A stretch of 63,976 nt of DNA. Origin: Phenylobacterium sp. Root700 (GTDB taxonomy: Bacteria; Pseudomonadota; Alphaproteobacteria; Caulobacterales; Caulobacteraceae). Position 1 is the stretch's first letter, and each line of letters begins with the position of its first letter. A program made the translations under genes and the position numbers. The notes under the pieces are model-generated. The model saw only the letters and a list, made by a program, of their open reading frames with translations. It searched no databases and was not told the origin of the DNA. The stretch is from positions 1 through 63,976 of the forward strand of contig NZ_LMHT01000028.1 in NCBI RefSeq assembly GCF_001429025.1, written 5' to 3'. Shown piece by piece: positions 8,605-19,594 of this stretch.

Positions 8605-9455
8605 TAGACGTAACCGCCCACGCCGCCGTCGAGGCTCATGCTGGTGGAGACCGACTCGGCCACGCGCTCTTCTTCCTCGCGATAGGCCGTGTACTTTTCG
8701 ATCTCGGTGATGGTCAGCACCTTGATCCCGGCGCCGAACCGGCGAAGCAGCGAACGCTCGTTGCAGTCACGGGCGCGGGTTTGCGGGCGGCAAGTCACCT
8801 TGCCGTCGCGGCCATGATAGAGCGCGTCGCCCTTGCCGCAGGCCAGGGTCTTGCCGCCGCTGAAGTCCACCTTGCGGTCGAAGTCGGCGATGGTCGCCTG
8901 CAGCCAGGTGCCGGCGATGCAGCGATAGAGCTCGCCGTCATAGGAGGAGTCGATGTCGCGGTCGGGGCGGACCTGCGAGGCCGGATGCGGAATCTGGCGA
9001 GCGTCGAGGCAGACCGCCTGGATGACCACGCGGCGCGTGCGCATGCGGCTGGCCTCATAGGAGATGCGCTTCATGCGCTTGCCCGCGTCGACGTTCAGTT
9101 GAACGACGCCGGTCGCCATCGGCGGCGAATAACCGCCGCCATAACCACCGCCGCCATAATAGACGGCCGCGCCCGCGCCGGCGCCGGCTCCAGCCCGCGC
9201 GCCTGCGCTGGCGCCGGCCACCGCGACGCTGACGCTCGAGACGTGGACATTGATGTTGGGCGTGCCCGGCGTGCAGCAGGGCGTGCTCGGCGGCTGCGGC
9301 GGAGGGGGCGGCGGCGTGCAGCACGGCGGCTGCGGCGGCTGGCAGCAAACCGGCGGCGGCGGGGGCGGCGCGCAGCACTGCGCGGCCGCAGCGCCGGCCA
9401 GCGTCAGAAGGCCAAAGCCCAGCAGAAAGCCCAACAGGGTCGAACGCGTCTTCAT
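8601..9455 (-). CDS. Secreted Pro/Cys-rich and Gly/Ala-rich protein of unknown function
   Basis: A 284-residue exported protein: signal peptide MKTRSTLLGFLLGFGLLTL ending in AAAAQ. Next comes a striking stretch with repeated CC and poly-Pro blocks (about residues 24-60), then an Ala/Gly tract with GYGGGY, then a globular C-terminal half with well-spaced cysteines (VCLDARQI, YRCIAGTW, KTLACGKGD, VTCRPQT, ARDCNERS). I start it at the ATG that gives a clean signal peptide; an upstream extension of 55 residues reads like noncoding sequence. The function is not recognised. The Cys and Pro content suggests a disulfide-linked envelope or surface protein. Confidence 0.75.
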   Translation of the reverse strand: MKTRSTLLGFLLGFGLLTLAGAAAAQCCAPPPPPPVCCQPPQPPCCTPPPPPPQPPSTPCCTPGTPNINVHVSSVSVAVAGASAGARAGAGAGAGAAVYYGGGGYGGGYSPPMATGVVQLNVDAGKRMKRISYEASRMRTRRVVIQAVCLDARQIPHPASQVRPDRDIDSSYDGELYRCIAGTWLQATIADFDRKVDFSGGKTLACGKGDALYHGRDGKVTCRPQTRARDCNERSLLRRFGAGIKVLTITEIEKYTAYREEEERVAESVSTSMSLDGGVGGYVY

Positions 9456-9618
9456 GGACGGCCCCTCCAAGGCCCGCTGACCGCCGAGGCGGAAAAGTCG
9501 ATGCCGGCAGTAAACCTTGTTCAGCTTAAGAATCTCTGAGCCGCCGCAGCCGGTTTGCACCTTGCACCGTCCCGATCTGAAACGCCGGGCGACTGGCGCC
9601 GATCTGCTTGCAAGCCCC

Positions 9619-9640
9619 ATGCGGCCACGTCCGGCCGCAT
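9619..9640. repeat. Perfect inverted repeat just before a ribosome-binding site
   Basis: ATGCGGCC and GGCCGCAT flank a 6-base centre, ending 2 bases before the GGAGG of the PAS-protein gene. As RNA this could form an 8-bp hairpin next to the ribosome site; as DNA it is a possible operator. Confidence 0.5.
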
Positions 9641-9654
9641 CCGGAGGTGTCGAA

Positions 9655-10200
9655 ATGTTTCATTCGAACACTCAGAAGATGATCGATTACTGGCGCAGCC
9701 TTGGCGGCTACGGCGGCCTTCCCGTGCGCGCGGCGATCAACCCGGCCGACTTTTCGACCCTGATGCCCCAGACCTTCATGCTCGGACGCACCTCGTCGGG
9801 CGTCTATCCCGTGCGCCTGTCGGGCGGACTGGTGGCCGACCTGCATCAACGCGACCTGCGCGGCCAGAACATGCTGAGCCTGGTGAGCGAGCGCGACCGC
9901 TTCAACCTGCACACCGCGCTGGAGACCGCGCGCCGCCGTCCCGAGCCGATGGTCGCCGAGATGGAAGGCCGCACCGAGGGTGCCTCGCTGATCCTGGAAA
10001 TCCTGTTCGCGCCGCTCGCCGGCGCTCCGGGCTCGCCCGAGCGGTTCCTCGGCCTCTATCAACCGCTGTCGCTGGTCGCCAAGCTCAACGACATGCCGAT
10101 CCGCGACCTCGCGGTGCGTTCGATCCGCGGCGTCGGCCCGGCCAATGAAGAAACCCACCGGCTGAAACTCGCCACCCTGGACGGCCGCCGCGTCGCCTAG
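9655..10200 (+). CDS. PAS domain protein (PAS_5-like), putative signalling protein
   Basis: A 181-residue cytosolic protein. MIDYWRSLGGYGGLPVRAAINPADFSTLMPQTFML..PVRLSGGLVADLHQRDLRGQNMLSLV is the pattern of the short stand-alone PAS_5-type proteins widespread in Caulobacterales and Rhizobiales. There is no kinase, cyclase or DNA-binding domain, so it probably works through a partner. The start is well supported by GGAGG seven bases before the ATG; the longer open frame upstream has no such site. It is divergent from the Pro/Cys-rich gene. Confidence 0.8.
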   Translation: MFHSNTQKMIDYWRSLGGYGGLPVRAAINPADFSTLMPQTFMLGRTSSGVYPVRLSGGLVADLHQRDLRGQNMLSLVSERDRFNLHTALETARRRPEPMVAEMEGRTEGASLILEILFAPLAGAPGSPERFLGLYQPLSLVAKLNDMPIRDLAVRSIRGVGPANEETHRLKLATLDGRRVA

Positions 10201-10210
10201 ACGCTGACGA

Positions 10211-10813
10211 TCAGGCCGCCTGCTCGGCGTCGTCGAGGATCCGGGACACGGCCTCCTCGGCCCGCGCCCGGGCGTTGGGCGCGCGGAACAGCTTGGCGTG
10301 CTGTTGATAGGCCAGGCTGACCCCCACCAGTTCGAACACCACCTGGCGGCAATAGTCCGCCGGCGCCTTGCCAGCCTTCGGCAGGTCGGCGGCCACGCGC
10401 GCCAGGGTCTCGTGCCACTCTTTCTGCGACGCCACCAAACGGTCGCGGATCGCGCCGGGCCGCTCGTCATATTCCTGGCATGAGACGACGAACAGGCAGC
10501 CGCGCATGTCCGGCTCGCCCTCCATCCAGTCCAGCCACCGGCTGACCATCGCCTCCATCCGGACCCGACCACGCGGCAGCGCCAGGCTGGGCTCGATGAT
10601 GCGGACCCGGAACCGCTCGACGGCCTCGTTCAACACCGCCAGTTGCAAGGCTTCCTTGGACTTGAAGTGCGCGAACAGCCCGCTCTTCGAAAGCTCCAGG
10701 CTCTCGGCCAACGGCCCGAGCGACAGCCCCTCCAGGCCCAGCGCCACCGCCTGGTCCAGGGCCCGGTCGACAATCGCCTCACGCGTAGCTGCGCCTTTTC
10801 TCATGCGCATCAT
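10211..10813 (-). CDS. TetR/AcrR family transcriptional regulator
   Basis: A 200-residue regulator. The N-terminal helix-turn-helix (about residues 10-55, TREAIVDRALDQAV..GLSLGPLAESLELSKSGLFAHFKSKEAL) is typical TetR; the C-terminal helical part binds an unknown ligand and contains the RGCLFV motif near residue 104. It lies 52 bases after the aldo-keto reductase gene on the same strand. A dyad overlaps its promoter region, so it may regulate itself and possibly the oxidoreductase genes upstream. Start could be either of the first two Met codons. Confidence 0.9.
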   Translation of the reverse strand: MMRMRKGAATREAIVDRALDQAVALGLEGLSLGPLAESLELSKSGLFAHFKSKEALQLAVLNEAVERFRVRIIEPSLALPRGRVRMEAMVSRWLDWMEGEPDMRGCLFVVSCQEYDERPGAIRDRLVASQKEWHETLARVAADLPKAGKAPADYCRQVVFELVGVSLAYQQHAKLFRAPNARARAEEAVSRILDDAEQAA

Positions 10814-10818
10814 TTAGC

Positions 10819-10830
10819 ACGATCGGTCGT
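10819..10830. promoter_or_regulatory. Candidate TetR-type operator
   Basis: ACGATCGGTCGT is a near-perfect dyad (ACGA..TCGT arms, one central mismatch) six bases before the TetR start codon. Short ACGA/TCGT dyads directly before a TetR gene are often autoregulatory operators. This is inference from position and symmetry. Confidence 0.45.
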
Positions 10831-10865
10831 TTTTTCAACCATCCCGATAGAATTGCGCCGTGCGG

Positions 10866-11813
10866 TTAGGCCGCCGACGCCTTGTCCAGCAGCGCCAGGT
10901 CTTCTGCGTCCAGCCTCATCCGCGCCGAGCCCATCAGTTCGTCAAGCTGCTCCAGGCTGGTGGCCGAGGCGATGGGGCCGGTGAGACCCGGCTGGGCCAT
11001 CACCCAGGCCAGGGCGACCTGCGCCTGGCTGGCGCTCTTGCCGGCCGACACCTGATCGAGCGCCGCCAGGATCGCCATGCCGCGCTCATCCATCATGCGC
11101 TTCACGCCGCGCCCGCGCGGGCTCTTCGAAAGGTCGGCCTCGGTACGGTACTTGCCGGTGAGGAAGCCGGAGGCCAGGCCGGAGAACGGGATCACCCCGA
11201 CCTCGTTCTCGATGCAGGTCTGCTGCAACGCGCCCTCGAAACCCTGACGGGCATAGAGATTGTAGAGCGGCTGCTCGCTGTTGTAGCGCGCATAGCCGCC
11301 GCGCTCGCTGACCTCCAACGCCGACTTGAGCCGCTCGGCGGTGAAGTTCGACGAGCCGATGGCCCGCACCTTGCCGGCCTTCACCAGCTTGTCGAAGGCC
11401 TCGGCGGTCTCTTCCTGCGGTGTGTCTGGGTCGTCGCGGTGCGATTGGTAGAGGTCGATCCGGTCGGTCTGCAGACGCGTGAGCGAGGCCTCCACGGCTT
11501 CGACCATGTAGGCGGCTGAGAGGCCCTTCTTTCCCTCGGGCATCTCCATGCCGAACTTGGTGGCCAGCACCACCTTGTCGCGCTTGCCCGACTGCTTCAG
11601 CCAGGCGCCGATGACCTTTTCCGAGGCCCCCGCGCCGGCTGGCGTCCAGGCCGCATAGACGTCGGCGGTGTCGATGGCGTTGAAGCCGCCATCGACGAAG
11701 GCGTCGAGGATGGCGAACGAGGTCTTCTCGTCCGCCGTCCATCCGAACACGTTGCCGCCCAGCACCAGGGGGGCGATCTTCAGCTCCGACTTTCCAAGCC
11801 TGCGCAGTTCCAT
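10866..11813 (-). CDS. Aldo/keto reductase
   Basis: A 315-residue NADPH-dependent oxidoreductase of the (beta/alpha)8 AKR family. The catalytic tetrad is visible: Asp in AIDTADVY, Tyr in the same motif, Lys in LATKFGM, His in YQSHRDDPD. The C-terminal GSSNFTAERL and the coenzyme-binding segment are also normal. It follows the GMC oxidoreductase gene by about 27 bases on the same strand, so the two are probably co-transcribed. The substrate is unknown, probably an aldehyde or sugar-like compound. Confidence 0.92.
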   Translation of the reverse strand: MELRRLGKSELKIAPLVLGGNVFGWTADEKTSFAILDAFVDGGFNAIDTADVYAAWTPAGAGASEKVIGAWLKQSGKRDKVVLATKFGMEMPEGKKGLSAAYMVEAVEASLTRLQTDRIDLYQSHRDDPDTPQEETAEAFDKLVKAGKVRAIGSSNFTAERLKSALEVSERGGYARYNSEQPLYNLYARQGFEGALQQTCIENEVGVIPFSGLASGFLTGKYRTEADLSKSPRGRGVKRMMDERGMAILAALDQVSAGKSASQAQVALAWVMAQPGLTGPIASATSLEQLDELMGSARMRLDAEDLALLDKASAA

Positions 11814-11840
11814 CGCCGTCTCCCCAATCTTGATGACGCC

Positions 11841-13499
11841 CTAGGCGGCTGCCTGGCCGTCCTCAAATATGGGCGCATCCTCGGCTGGCAAGGCCGCGCG
11901 GCCGCGCAACATGTCGGCGGCCTTCTCGGCGATCATGATGGTCGGGGCGTTGGTGTTGCCGCCGACCAGGGTCGGCATGACCGAGGCGTCAATGACCCGC
12001 AGGCCCTCGACGCCGCGCACCTTCAATTCGCCGTCGACCACCGCCATCTCGTCGGAGGCCGCGCCCATCTTGCAGGTGCCCACCGGGTGATAGATCGTCT
12101 CGGCGTGCTTGCGGATCCAGGCGTCGATCTGCTCGTCGGTCTCGATCTCCTTGCCAGGGAACAGTTCCTGGCTGCGATAGGGATCAAGCGCGGCCTGCGA
12201 GGCTACGTGGCGCATCATCCGAACGCCCTCGCGCATGGCCCGGCGGTCCTCGTCGGTGGCCAGGTAGTTGGCGAAGATCGCCGGATCGGCGAACGGATCG
12301 GCCGACTTCAGCCCCACCCGGCCCCGGCTCTCGGGGCGAAGCTGGCAGACGTGGAAGGTGAAGCCGTCCTTCGCCACCTCGACCTTGCCGTGCTCCTGCA
12401 TGATCGCCAGCACGCAGTGAACCTGCAGGTCCGGGCGGTCGAGATCAGGGCGCGACTTCAGGAAGGCCCCGGATTCCAGGAACTGCTGACGGCCCATGCC
12501 CTTGCCGAAGAAGGCGTAGTTCATGCCGATCATCAGGGTCTTCACGATCCCCTTGCGCAGCGAGTAGGCGGTGATCGGCTGCGGGCACTCCCAGGACATG
12601 GTGACGTCCAGGTGGTCCTGCAGGTTGGCGCCGACGCCCTTCAGCGCCTTCACCACCGGAATACCGAACTTCGCCAGCTCCTCGGGATCGCCGATGCCCG
12701 AGAGCTGCAGGATATGCGGCGACTGCACCGCCCCGGCCGACAGCAGCACTTCCTTGTCCGCATGGACGACGTGCTTGGCCTTGGTCTTGTCGTCGACGTA
12801 CTCCACGCCCGTGGCCCGGCCGTTCTCGACGATGATGCGAGTGGTCCGCGCGCCGGTCAGGCAGGTCAGGTTCGGACGCCCCATGGCCGGGTGCAGATAG
12901 GCGCGCGCCGCGCTCCAACGTTGCCCGTCGCGGATGGTCAGTTGGTACGGGCCCCAGCCTTCCTGCTGGAAACCGTTGAAATCGTTGGTCACCGCGTGGC
13001 CTGCCTGGCGGCCGGCCTCGATGGTGGCTTTGTAGATCGGGTTGGGCGTCGAGGCCTTGGAGACATGGAGCGGGCCTTCGCCGCCGTGCCAGTCGTCGCC
13101 GCCGCCTTCCAGGGTTTCCGAGCGCTTGAAGTAGGGCAGCACGTCCCGATAGGACCAGCCTTGCAGGCCCATCTGGCGCCACTGGTCGTAGTCGCGCGCG
13201 TGGCCGCGGATGTAGATCATGCCGTTGATCGAGGACGATCCGCCCCAGCCCTTGCCGCGCGGCCACCACAGCTTGCGGCTCTCCAGATTGGGTTCTTCCT
13301 CGGTCCAGAAGCCCCAGTTGTAGGCGCCCTGCTTGGAGATCAGCGAACCGACCCCGGCCGGCATCTTGACCATGATCGAGTTGTCCTTGCCGCCGGCTTC
13401 CAGCAGCAAAACCTTGACCTGCGGGTCCTCGGTCAAGCGGTTCGCCAACACGCACCCGGCGGAGCCTGCGCCAATGATGACGTAGTCGTAGCGATCCAT
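11841..13499 (-). CDS. GMC family FAD-dependent oxidoreductase (choline dehydrogenase-like)
   Basis: A 552-residue flavoprotein. The dinucleotide motif GAGSAG is at residues 10-15, the GMC signature GWGGSSSINGMIYIRG follows, and the C-terminal YHPVGTCKMG and GGNTNAPTIMIAEKAADM hold the active-site His and Asn. The family oxidises alcohols using FAD; choline is only one possible substrate, and no betaine-aldehyde dehydrogenase is adjacent. I use the ATG (MDRYDYVIIG) preceded by GGGACGG; a longer TTG start 45 bases upstream lacks support. Likely first gene of a GMC-AKR pair. Confidence 0.92.
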   Translation of the reverse strand: MDRYDYVIIGAGSAGCVLANRLTEDPQVKVLLLEAGGKDNSIMVKMPAGVGSLISKQGAYNWGFWTEEEPNLESRKLWWPRGKGWGGSSSINGMIYIRGHARDYDQWRQMGLQGWSYRDVLPYFKRSETLEGGGDDWHGGEGPLHVSKASTPNPIYKATIEAGRQAGHAVTNDFNGFQQEGWGPYQLTIRDGQRWSAARAYLHPAMGRPNLTCLTGARTTRIIVENGRATGVEYVDDKTKAKHVVHADKEVLLSAGAVQSPHILQLSGIGDPEELAKFGIPVVKALKGVGANLQDHLDVTMSWECPQPITAYSLRKGIVKTLMIGMNYAFFGKGMGRQQFLESGAFLKSRPDLDRPDLQVHCVLAIMQEHGKVEVAKDGFTFHVCQLRPESRGRVGLKSADPFADPAIFANYLATDEDRRAMREGVRMMRHVASQAALDPYRSQELFPGKEIETDEQIDAWIRKHAETIYHPVGTCKMGAASDEMAVVDGELKVRGVEGLRVIDASVMPTLVGGNTNAPTIMIAEKAADMLRGRAALPAEDAPIFEDGQAAA

Positions 13500-13723
13500 G
13501 CGTCCGTCCCTAAACACTGTTAAGTTTGCCGCACCCTGGCTCAAGGCCAGCAGGGAAACAAGGCTGACGGCCCCGCTTTTTTGAGCGCCGTTACGTCAAC
13601 TGTGGCGAGGCGGCCGGGCCACATCCACGGGCCCATCCCGCGGGCATGGGATTTCCGATAGGCGATTTGACCCCAGTCGTGACAGTCTGGCGGCCTTATC
13701 TACCAAAGGCTTCGCGAGACTCG

Positions 13724-15370
13724 ATGAGCGCCCAGCAGATGGCCTCGAAGGTGGAGCAGTCCGGCGATCGCCGGCGCTTCAACGCCGAGCTCCTCGCCAT
13801 ACTTGTCGTGGGCGGCGCGGTGCTGGCCTCGGCCTTCCTGGGCATCCTGCTTCGCCCGGTCGGAAACCTCAGCGCCTTCTGGCCCGCCAACGCCGTGCTG
13901 CTTGGCCTGCTGGTCAGGTTCCCGCGGCTGGCACGACCTGGCGCTTGGATCGCCGCGGCGATCGCCTTCGTGGTGGCCGACGCGCTGACGGGAAGCAACT
14001 GGACCAAGGCGGTCCTGCTGACCTTCTGCAACATGGTCGGCGCGGCCACCGCCTACATGCTCATGGTGCGGCTGCCGCCTAAGGACCGGCTGCTGGAGCG
14101 GCCGTCGTCGCTCGTCGCGATCATGCTGATCGTCCTGGCGGCCTCGACGATCACCAGCATCTTCGGCGGCGCGGTCAATGTCTGGCTGTTCCACGGTGAT
14201 CCCGCGCGCGGCTTCTTCATCTGGCTGGCGACCGAACTGGCCAACTACATCGTCATCCTGCCGATCGTCCTGACCTTCCCCGGCCCGGCTGCGCTCAAGC
14301 GACAGTTGGGCGGCCTCGCGCGCACGCCGCCGAAGCTGAGCGTGGCGGCGCCGTTGGTCACCTATCTGATCTGCCTGGCCATGGTGCCGGTGGTCGGCGG
14401 GCCGGGCGCGCTGGCCTTTCCGGTTCCCAGTCTGCTCTGGTGCGCACTGACCTACGGTTTGGCGGCCTCGGCGTTGCTGACCCTGTCATTCGCCGTCTGG
14501 ACCCTGGTCATCCTGTCGATGACCACCGCCAGCCTCACCCATCTCACGGGCCTTGAACTGGTGTCCCTGCGGCTGGGCGTGATGCTGGTGGCCCTTGCGC
14601 CAATCACCGTGGCCAGCGCCATGGCCGAACGCAACGAACTGCTCCGCGAGGCGACCGCCGCCCGCAAGGCGGCCGAGAACGCGATGGCCGCGCGCACCTT
14701 GCTGCTCGCCACCATGGCCCACGAACTGCGCTCGCCGCTCACCGCCATCGTCGGCTTCTCAAGCATGATGGCCAAGGAAGTCTTCGGCCCTGTCGGGCAC
14801 CCCAAGTACCTCGACTACGCCCAATCCATCGAGCTGGCGGGGTCGCACCTCAGCGAACTGGTCACCGACCTGCTCGACACCGCCAAGGTGGAGGCGGGAC
14901 GGATAGAGCTCACCCCCGCCCCGGTCTCCAGTCGCGAAATGGTCGAACAGTCCCTGCGGCTGGTCCGCGGCCTGGCGGTGGAGGCCAGCGTCAGCCTGAT
15001 CATGGAGCCCGGAGACTGGCCGCAGGTCCATGCCGACCAGCGCGCGGTCAAGCAGGTGCTGATCAACCTGCTCTCCAACGCGGTGAAGTTCTCACCGCCG
15101 GCCGGCCGGGTGGAGGTCGCCGCCGTCAGCCAGGATGATCGCCTGGTCATCAGCGTCAGGGACTTTGGCCGGGGAATCGCCGTCGAGGAACTGGCGGTCA
15201 TCGGCCGCCCGTTCGTTCAGATCGGCGACGCCGCCTCCCGTCCCCAAGGCTCGGGCCTGGGGCTGACCCTCTCGCAGGCCCTGATCGAACAGCATGGCGG
15301 GCGGCTGCGCTTGGAGAGCATCCTGGGCCAAGGCGCCACCGCCCGTTTCGACCTTCCCTTGATCGGCTAG
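13724..15370 (+). CDS. MASE1-domain membrane sensor histidine kinase
   Basis: About 548 residues. The N-terminal half has about eight membrane segments in the MASE1 pattern (FWPANAVLLGLLVRFPRL is characteristic), then the HisKA box LLATMAHELRSPLTAIVGF with phospho-acceptor His333, then the ATPase domain with N box (INLLSNAVKFSP), G1 (DFGRGI) and G2 (GSGLGLTLS). It autophosphorylates in response to an unknown signal; no response regulator is adjacent, so the partner is elsewhere. An upstream in-frame ATG at 13646 exists; the chosen start removes a segment without domain similarity. Confidence 0.9.
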   Translation: MSAQQMASKVEQSGDRRRFNAELLAILVVGGAVLASAFLGILLRPVGNLSAFWPANAVLLGLLVRFPRLARPGAWIAAAIAFVVADALTGSNWTKAVLLTFCNMVGAATAYMLMVRLPPKDRLLERPSSLVAIMLIVLAASTITSIFGGAVNVWLFHGDPARGFFIWLATELANYIVILPIVLTFPGPAALKRQLGGLARTPPKLSVAAPLVTYLICLAMVPVVGGPGALAFPVPSLLWCALTYGLAASALLTLSFAVWTLVILSMTTASLTHLTGLELVSLRLGVMLVALAPITVASAMAERNELLREATAARKAAENAMAARTLLLATMAHELRSPLTAIVGFSSMMAKEVFGPVGHPKYLDYAQSIELAGSHLSELVTDLLDTAKVEAGRIELTPAPVSSREMVEQSLRLVRGLAVEASVSLIMEPGDWPQVHADQRAVKQVLINLLSNAVKFSPPAGRVEVAAVSQDDRLVISVRDFGRGIAVEELAVIGRPFVQIGDAASRPQGSGLGLTLSQALIEQHGGRLRLESILGQGATARFDLPLIG

Positions 15371-15378
15371 GCCCCGCT

Positions 15379-15843
15379 TCAGCTGGCGGGCCTGCGGAAC
15401 TCCATGATCCAGTTGGTCTCCCAGGTCTTCCCGCCGTCATACGAGAACGCCTGGCTCCAACGCGGAGTGTCGGTGTCGGTCGCGCTCCAGTCGAACAGCA
15501 CCTTGATCGGGATATCACCGTCCATGTCGTCGCCGGCGAACACGCCCTTGCCGTCCTTGAACCGGCCATAGACCGGCGGCTGCAGCAGGCCGTCCTTCGA
15601 GTTGATCCAATAGATCGCCCACTGATCCTGGGCCTGATCGTAGAGCCGTAGGGTCATCCCCTTGAAACCCTTGGTCGGGAAGTCGCTCTCGTCGATGGAG
15701 ACCATCCCGCCCATCAGCACCTGGGCGGTCTCGCTCGAGGGGAAAACCTCCCAGTCGTCGGAGCCGACGCCGCGCTGGGTCAGCCGGCGGTTCGTCACCT
15801 CCCAGTCCCCCTGGTTGAAGTCGAAATCGTGGGCCGAGGTCAT
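15379..15843 (-). CDS. DUF1579-like conserved protein
   Basis: A 154-residue soluble protein starting MTSAHDFDFNQGDWEVTNRRL and rich in Trp and aromatic beta strands (DQWAIYWINSKDGLLQPPVYGRFKDGKGVF). The pattern FDFxxGxWxVxNRR matches small beta-barrel or calycin-like families related to DUF1579. The function is unknown. It ends nine bases from the convergent histidine kinase gene and is alone in its direction. Confidence 0.7.
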   Translation of the reverse strand: MTSAHDFDFNQGDWEVTNRRLTQRGVGSDDWEVFPSSETAQVLMGGMVSIDESDFPTKGFKGMTLRLYDQAQDQWAIYWINSKDGLLQPPVYGRFKDGKGVFAGDDMDGDIPIKVLFDWSATDTDTPRWSQAFSYDGGKTWETNWIMEFRRPAS

Positions 15844-15922
15844 GGCGGCTCTCCCTGATGCTGCTGCATCGGAGATAGCGCCGGGCTACTGACAGCATCC
15901 TGTCAGCAGCGGCCGAACTGGG

Positions 15923-17934
<2,012 letters not shown>

Positions 17935-18050
17935 GCTCTCGCTCGCCCCCTGACGGCCGTAATTCACTTGTGAGGGGAGTTGGTGGGCGCAGACCACGGC
18001 GGCTTTGTGTTCGACGCGCAGGGTCGATTGTCGCACCTGCGCCTTGAGGG

Positions 18051-18833
18051 CTATCGCCCCTTCCAGGCCGGCGCGCGCTTCTGGGCGAAGGCCATCGGCC
18101 CCTCGACGAAATCCTCGGACTTGAACAGCGCCGATACGGACGGGTAGCGGGTCTGGCCCTTGATCGCCGCCTCCAAGGTCGGCTCGTCCAAGCCCTTGTA
18201 GACCGCCTCCTTCGAGGCGCGGATCGACATCGGCGACAGTTCGCAGATCTGGGCCGCCCAGCGCCGCGCGGCGTCCAGCAGCTCGGCCGGCGCGACCACT
18301 TCATTGACGAAGCCCAACGCCTGGCCTTCCGCCGCCGAAACCCGCCGACCGGTCAGGATCATGCCCAGGGCCTGCTTCTGGCCGATCATCCGCGGCAACC
18401 TGTGCAGACCGCCGGCCAGGGCCGCCAACCCGACCCGGGGCTCGGGCAAGGCGAAGGTCGCGGCTTCCGAGGCGATGATCAGGTCGCAGGCCAGCGCGAT
18501 CTCGAAACCACCGCCCATGGCCACGCCGTTGACCGCCGCGATCAGCGGCTTGTTCAGATCAAACCGCGAGGTGAGTCCTGCAAAACCCGACGGCGGCGAG
18601 GCCATTCCCCCGCCCGTGGCCTGATGCTTCAGGTCATTACCGGCGGAAAAGGCTCGCTCGCCCGCCCCGGTCACGATCCCTACCCACTGGTCGGGATCGG
18701 CGGCGAAGGCGTCGAACGCCTCGTGCAGCTCGAAGTGCGCCGGCGAGTGCAGCGCGTTCATCACCTCCGGCCGGTTGAGCGTGAAGATGGTGACCGGACC
18801 TTCGCGGTCCACGCGGATGAACTCATAGGCCAT
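18051..18833 (-). CDS. Enoyl-CoA hydratase/isomerase (crotonase) family protein
   Basis: A 260-residue crotonase-fold enzyme. The oxyanion-hole sequences are FSAGNDLKH and GVAMGGGFEIALACD; the two glutamates of a true hydratase are present, one in GGGFE and one in LPEPRVGLAALAGG. It should hydrate or isomerise an acyl-CoA, for example in fatty-acid or aromatic catabolism. The start MAYEF is chosen because GGAGG lies nine bases before it. No beta-oxidation partner is adjacent. Confidence 0.92.
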   Translation of the reverse strand: MAYEFIRVDREGPVTIFTLNRPEVMNALHSPAHFELHEAFDAFAADPDQWVGIVTGAGERAFSAGNDLKHQATGGGMASPPSGFAGLTSRFDLNKPLIAAVNGVAMGGGFEIALACDLIIASEAATFALPEPRVGLAALAGGLHRLPRMIGQKQALGMILTGRRVSAAEGQALGFVNEVVAPAELLDAARRWAAQICELSPMSIRASKEAVYKGLDEPTLEAAIKGQTRYPSVSALFKSEDFVEGPMAFAQKRAPAWKGR

Positions 18834-18888
18834 CGAGGCGTCCTCCATGATTGCGGCGCCCAGGCTCGCCCGGGCGCCGCTACGTCGG

Positions 18889-19419
18889 TCAAGCGGTCTG
18901 CGTCAGGCCCGCGCGATAGCGTTTCCAGTTCTCGACATAGTGCATGGCGCCGCCGGCGATGACGCGAGCCTGATCATCGCTAATCTCACGCACGACCTTG
19001 CCGGGCGCGCCCATGACCAGCGAATTGTCTGGGATCTCCTTGCCCTCGGTGATCAGGCAGTTCGCCCCGATCAAACAATTTTTGCCGATCCGGGCGCCGT
19101 TGAGGATGATCGACCCGATCCCGATCAGCGAGTTGTCGCCGATGGTGCAGCCATGCAGCATCACCATGTGGCCAACGGTGACATTGGCGCCGATGGTCAG
19201 CGGGACGCCGGTGTCGGTGTGCAGGACGCTGCCGTCCTGGACGTTGGAATTCTCCCCGATGGTGATCGGATCGTTGTCGCCGCGAATTGTCGCATTGAAC
19301 CAGACTGATGCGTTCTTCTTTAGAATCACTCGTCCGAGCACGGCGGCGGTGGGCGCAATCCAGTATTCATCTTCATTAGGCAGTTCGGGCGCGACATCGC
19401 CCAAGTTATAGACACCCAT
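18889..19419 (-). CDS. Gamma-carbonic-anhydrase-like hexapeptide protein
   Basis: A 176-residue left-handed beta-helix protein of the gamma-CA/YrdA group: repeated hexapeptides ([45 protein letters not shown]) with the metal-ligand histidines in LHTDTG and GHMVMLHGC. Some members hydrate CO2, others have no shown activity. I start at [14 protein letters not shown], the normal family start; the open frame runs 14 codons further up through a CtrA-like sequence that looks like promoter. Confidence 0.88.
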   Translation of the reverse strand: MGVYNLGDVAPELPNEDEYWIAPTAAVLGRVILKKNASVWFNATIRGDNDPITIGENSNVQDGSVLHTDTGVPLTIGANVTVGHMVMLHGCTIGDNSLIGIGSIILNGARIGKNCLIGANCLITEGKEIPDNSLVMGAPGKVVREISDDQARVIAGGAMHYVENWKRYRAGLTQTA

Positions 19420-19453
19420 CCGTATACCCCGTTTATTGATCTCGAAGGCGTGC

Positions 19454-19468
19454 TTAACCATTCATAAA
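19454..19468. promoter_or_regulatory. CtrA-like box with one mismatch
   Basis: TTAACCATTCATAAA fits TTAA-N7-TTAA except for one base in the second half. It lies 35-49 bases upstream of the preferred gamma-CA start on the minus strand. Cell-cycle control is possible but unproven. Confidence 0.3.
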
Positions 19469-19594
19469 CCACGCTAACATCATTCTAGTGATGCGATTCG
19501 AGAGGGCGATAGCCCTTCCGCATCACGCCGCTAGCCGGCGTCCGGTTCGCGGCCTTGCGTTCAAGCGAGGGTTTTAAGGTGTTGCGTCTGCTTC

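Noticed and set aside
12087..13523. 478-codon plus-strand open frame opposite the GMC oxidoreductase
   Set aside because: The minus-strand frame has complete GMC motifs; the opposite frame has none.
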